Below are positions 60,629 to 64,000 of a DNA stretch of 64,000 bases, one piece after another. The notes below the pieces were generated by a model that saw nothing but the letters and a program-made list of their open reading frames with translations, was not told where the DNA came from and searched no databases. The stretch covers positions 6,016,501 to 6,080,500 of the forward strand of contig CM034128.1 in assembly GCA_019914995.1 (NCBI GenBank), read 5' to 3'. Source of the DNA: Acanthochlamys bracteata. Lineage: Eukaryota > Streptophyta > Magnoliopsida > Pandanales > Velloziaceae. A program made the translations under genes and the position numbers. Positions within the stretch are counted from its first letter, which is position 1, and each line of letters begins with the position of its first letter.

Positions 60629-61972
60629 ATGGCTTCGGCCTTCTCTACTACCAGCTACAGGAGTAGTATTTCTAAACTTGACATTTTTAAACCTGCTACC
60701 ACCGGCATCTCCTACCTACCTCGTGGTTTGCTTTCTGTTCGTTCAGTCTACAAGCCTGACTTTGGTCTTGGTTCTGGTCATGGGTTCTTCATTCCGAGTT
60801 CCGTTGAAGCCAATAGCTCTGATTGGCAGTCTTCTTTCGCCATTCTTTCCAGCAAGGTTGCCGTTTCTCAGCAGAACCAGCCGCTTCAGCAACACGACCA
60901 TGACGACAAGGACGATGCCGGACACAGCCTTGCTCCTGTCACTACCATCAACGGCCACGCCAGCTCGGGTCCAGCTACTCTAGATTTGGTTCCTATTAGT
61001 AATCTCCCCAAGCCGTTGACTATTGCTGACCTTTGCCCTGCTCCGATGCATGGCTCGCAACTCCGCGTCGCCTACCAGGGTGTCCCTGGCGCTTACAGTG
61101 AAGCTGCCGCCGGCAAGGCGTATCCCAACTGCGAAGCTATTCCCTGCGACCAGTTCGAGGTTGCTTTCCAAGCTGTCGAGCTCTGGATCGCTGACCGTGC
61201 CGTTCTCCCCGTTGAGAACTCACTAGGTGGCAGCATCCACCGGAACTACGATCTCCTTCTCCGTCACCGTCTCCACATTGTTGGTGAGGTCCAGCTCCCC
61301 GTCCACCACTGCCTCGTCGCCCTCCCGGGAGTCCGCAAGGAGCAGCTGACACGTGTGATCAGCCACCCGCAAGCACTTGCCCAGTGCGAGCACACGCTGA
61401 CGAGCATGGGACTGAATGTGGCGAGGGAGGCGTTCGACGATACTGCAGGGGCTGCAGAATATGTGTCTGCCAATGGGCTCAGGGACACGGCTGCAATAGC
61501 ATCAGCAAGGGCAGCAGAGCTTTACGGTTTAGAAGTGTTGGCTGATGGAATCCAGGATGATAGTAGCAATGTGACACGTTTTGTGATGCTCGCAAGGGAG
61601 CCAATCATTCCACGCACTGATCGACCATTCAAGACCAGCATTGTCTTTGCCCATGACAAGGAGGGTACGTCTGTGCTATTCAAGGTTCTATCTGCATTCG
61701 CCTTCAGGGATATTAGCCTGACAAAGATCGAGAGCAGGCCGCATCGCCACCGTCCAATCAGATTGGTTGATGATGCAAATGTGGGCACCGCAAAGCACTT
61801 TGAGTACATGTTCTATGTGGATTTCCAGGCGTCCATGGCTGAGACAAGGGCGCAAAACGCCCTTGCTGAGATACAGGAGTTCACATCTTTCTTAAGAGTG
61901 CTAGGGAGCTATCCAATGGACATGACCCCCTGGATGGCGCCACCTTCATCTTCCTCACCTCCATCTTCATGA
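60629..61972 (+). CDS. ADT: Arogenate/prephenate dehydratase, plastidial
   Basis: Arogenate dehydratase turns L-arogenate into L-phenylalanine in the plastid stroma, the last step before lignin and phenylpropanoid use. The gene is one exon of 447 residues with a CTACCATGG start. Residues 1 to about 100 are rich in Ser and Thr and look like a transit peptide, followed by a low-complexity linker. The dehydratase domain runs about 145-330: [20 protein letters not shown], then [20 protein letters not shown], then SNVTRF with the catalytic TRF at 316-318. An ACT domain (about 335-425) carries the ESRP motif (368-371) for phenylalanine feedback. The lack of introns recalls the intronless group of plant ADT genes. 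Substrate preference (arogenate over prephenate) cannot be told from the sequence. The TRF motif and domain order are intact. Confidence 0.96.
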   Translation: MASAFSTTSYRSSISKLDIFKPATTGISYLPRGLLSVRSVYKPDFGLGSGHGFFIPSSVEANSSDWQSSFAILSSKVAVSQQNQPLQQHDHDDKDDAGHSLAPVTTINGHASSGPATLDLVPISNLPKPLTIADLCPAPMHGSQLRVAYQGVPGAYSEAAAGKAYPNCEAIPCDQFEVAFQAVELWIADRAVLPVENSLGGSIHRNYDLLLRHRLHIVGEVQLPVHHCLVALPGVRKEQLTRVISHPQALAQCEHTLTSMGLNVAREAFDDTAGAAEYVSANGLRDTAAIASARAAELYGLEVLADGIQDDSSNVTRFVMLAREPIIPRTDRPFKTSIVFAHDKEGTSVLFKVLSAFAFRDISLTKIESRPHRHRPIRLVDDANVGTAKHFEYMFYVDFQASMAETRAQNALAEIQEFTSFLRVLGSYPMDMTPWMAPPSSSSPPSS

Positions 61973-63103
61973 GAACCTAGCTAGCTCTCCTGTTTTTTGA
62001 TTCCGAGTTATGCATCAGAAACGATGTCCGTCCAAAGTGTTTTACTACCTATCGGATGATATAGTTTCTGTTTTTCATTTTTTTGTTGTTTTTGTTGTTG
62101 TTAAGGGGGATCTGTCTTGAATAATGATCTTTACCTTATTCCATGTATTGTACTGTACGGTTAACAATGAATCGGTTGGTTGGTTGGCTGAGTTGTATGA
62201 TGGCATGGAACCTTCATCCATCTATGCACTTGGTCTTTTTTATTTGCTAAGAACTTTCATAAATGAAAAGAGCATCACTTTGTATCTCTCTATTCCTTGA
62301 TCTACAAACCATCGTATTACTATACGCTTTGGTTGTTGGTACCTGGAAAGAATGCAGCAGCAGAACCAATTATCTTGTTCTTTTGTATGACGTGATGATC
62401 ATTCCCGCACACTCCACACAATGCGGGAACTACTACGATCTTCGTTAAAACTTTTGTACGATTGATCAATCCTTGTCGGAGCTGCTGCTGTTGCTTGAAA
62501 ATGCAATTGTTGCAAACAGAAAGCAGCATAACAGATGGAAGTTTTCATCTGTACTTCCTCTTGCCTCTCTCTCAATCCTGCCGCTCTCCACCGGGAGCTG
62601 TTGCTGCTTGCAAGAGGGCAACGACAATTGAGGAGCATTATAATGCATTCCACCAAGTTATAATAAAGATAATTGGACCTATACCAAACTTACTCGGTAA
62701 GTACTACTGTGATTGAATATCGTAAGCATGCAATGTTTCATTTCGTTTGCTATCATGAAGTTAGCTATCCGCTGTAGGCAGAGTTGGTATTAGGTATGAA
62801 GCCGAAGTGGATGCACAACTGATGAGCGAATATTGGAGTTTGGGAATTGTTTAAGATTGCTTAAAGCAAGAAACCTTTAGTAAAAAAATTTTCATAAGTT
62901 AACTTGTTTTAGCTTAAAAAATTATATTTCATAATTCTATGACATACAATTTATCCATAGTTTTTAAATTTATACAAAAAAATTGTTAAGTACTATAAGA
63001 ATTGTTTCGAGAAATAAGAAATAATAGGTAATAGTATGCAATGCCAAATAAGTTCTTAAGCCAAAATTTCATATTTATATATATATTTATATAAGGAGAG
63101 ACA
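61973..63103. other. 3' UTR of ADT and intergenic DNA
   Basis: The 3' UTR runs to about 62,200, with T- and GT-rich runs. A 62,260-62,720 stretch has short overlapping frames on both strands with no recognisable family. No gene is supported. Confidence 0.4.
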
Positions 63104-63502
63104 GGAGCACTCTCTTCCCTAAAGATACTTTCGCACACTTATAGTTATTTTTTGACCGTGAAGACCTCCAAGTCCAATATTTATTATTGAATATAAACTA
63201 TGAGACAGTAATACGTTGACAACATTTTAACTCAATCGGATCACGAATCGACCTTCATTTAGTCACTTGATCAAGATGACAAAAAATAAAAATATATATA
63301 TTTTGTGAAATTTTACTATTTTTGTCATTTTGATCAAATAGACAGATGGAGGTCGATTCGTAGTCCGATGGAGTTGAAATTTTCTCAGCATACTACTGAT
63401 TCATAGTTCTTCATATCCAGTATAGAAATTGAATTTAAAGATCTCTAAGGCAAAAAAAGACCATGGATGAGCGGGAGTACTTTTAGGAAAGAGAGTGCAT
63501 TT
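63104..63502. repeat. Near-complete inverted repeat (hairpin element)
   Basis: The left arm (GCACTCTCTTCCCTAAAGAT from 63,108) and the right arm read inward (GCACTCTCTTTCCTAAAAGT from 63,498) pair for about 190 bp each, with the centre near 63,305. Inner parts such as CGAATCGACCTTCATT / CGAATCGACCTCCATC also pair. One arm resembles the repeat at 44,888-45,310. It could be a foldback or MULE-derived MITE. Transcribed, it would make a long hairpin. No target duplication resolved. Confidence 0.75.
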
Positions 63503-64000
63503 ATCATATTCTCTCTCTATACATATATGGAAAAAAATATGTACACATTGCCATATTATTGGCTCACATTGGTCCATCTAAAGTGCATAAAAAGTTTAAA
63601 ATATAGTTTATATAATTGAATATGAAAAACTATGAGTCATGAAGATGCGGACAAATTATCATATCCAATGATAGAGATTAGATTTTGATCTCGAAAACTA
63701 GGTGAGCTCGAAACTGACAACCAGCATAGGGGAAACACAAATCCTAACAAGCCAAATACTGAGATAGCATTGGCCGTAACTTTTTACTTGCTTATTGATC
63801 TTCTCCGATTTTGTTGCTAACGTGTCATAGTAAATTACAGCCAATGCTATGGAAGGATTGTTAGATTAAGCATAAAGTATAATAGGTCAAGCTAATCAAT
63901 TTGGAGCAGTGGTAGGAGTGCCAATGATCTAAACATATTTTTAAATTCATCTTACTGGTGTGTTTTTTATCTAAAAAACTCAGTAGTAAAGAAGATATTT
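63503..64000. other. Non-coding stretch
   Basis: No gene seen. GAAAAACTATGAGTCATGAAG near 63,625 recalls the hairpin family, so more copies may lie here. Confidence 0.35.

Noticed and set aside
60615..61809. Plus and minus frames over the arogenate dehydratase gene
   Set aside because: Shadows of a long, GC-rich single exon.
1..64000. CRISPR arrays, bacterial operons, ribosome binding sites
   Set aside because: The window is plant nuclear DNA with spliced genes. No array of spaced repeats was seen.
1..64000. tRNA and rRNA genes
   Set aside because: I saw no convincing A-box/B-box pair with a fold or any rRNA stretch. A tRNAscan run would be the proper test.

Overview
The window is nuclear DNA of a flowering plant. 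It is AT-rich, its real genes carry many short GT-AG introns, and the proteins are land-plant specific (a TIC100-type chloroplast import protein, a plastidial arogenate dehydratase, a CslA mannan synthase relic, a DUF7054 protein). The space between genes is filled with old plant transposons of most major classes. The species cannot be named from the sequence.

Left part (1-22,330). The first 79 bases look like the last codons of a plus-strand gene. A decayed minus-strand CslA gene follows, broken into a C-terminal block (1,260-3,125) and an N-terminal block (20,612-21,200), with 17.5 kb of other DNA between them and one central exon missing. That gap holds a miniature LTR retrotransposon (TRIM, 3,872-4,911), a 2.8 kb hAT-type element with perfect 8-bp target duplications and a second relative nested in it (5,722-8,510), several MITEs, a possible small transcribed locus with a duplicated last exon (10,440-14,622), and a dead PIF/Harbinger transposon with both of its genes (16,380-18,430).

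Middle (22,331-32,012). A Ty3/gypsy retrotransposon array of the form LTR-internal-LTR-internal-LTR. The two 4.5 kb internal copies are very similar, but their differences pile up at CAG/CTG triplets, which may be a base-calling artefact of CHG-methylated DNA.

Right part (32,729-62,000). Four intact genes: U2AF35 splicing factor small subunit (plus, five coding exons), a single-exon DUF7054 protein similar to At4g22758 (minus), TIC100 (plus, eleven coding exons) and an intronless arogenate dehydratase (plus). Between them lie a thioredoxin-h fragment, several MITEs, a MULE relic (about 45,985-47,760), a hAT MITE, a 2.6 kb non-autonomous CACTA element (49,028-51,598), an unidentified coding-like fragment (52,386-52,565) and, near the right end, a 400 bp near-complete inverted repeat.

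The four intact genes serve unrelated housekeeping or plastid roles (3' splice-site choice, plastid protein import, phenylalanine synthesis) and show no sign of being a cluster. I found no clear case of a new biological system. The points most worth a second look are the CHG-biased mismatches, the split CslA relic, the TRIM, and the nested hAT pair.
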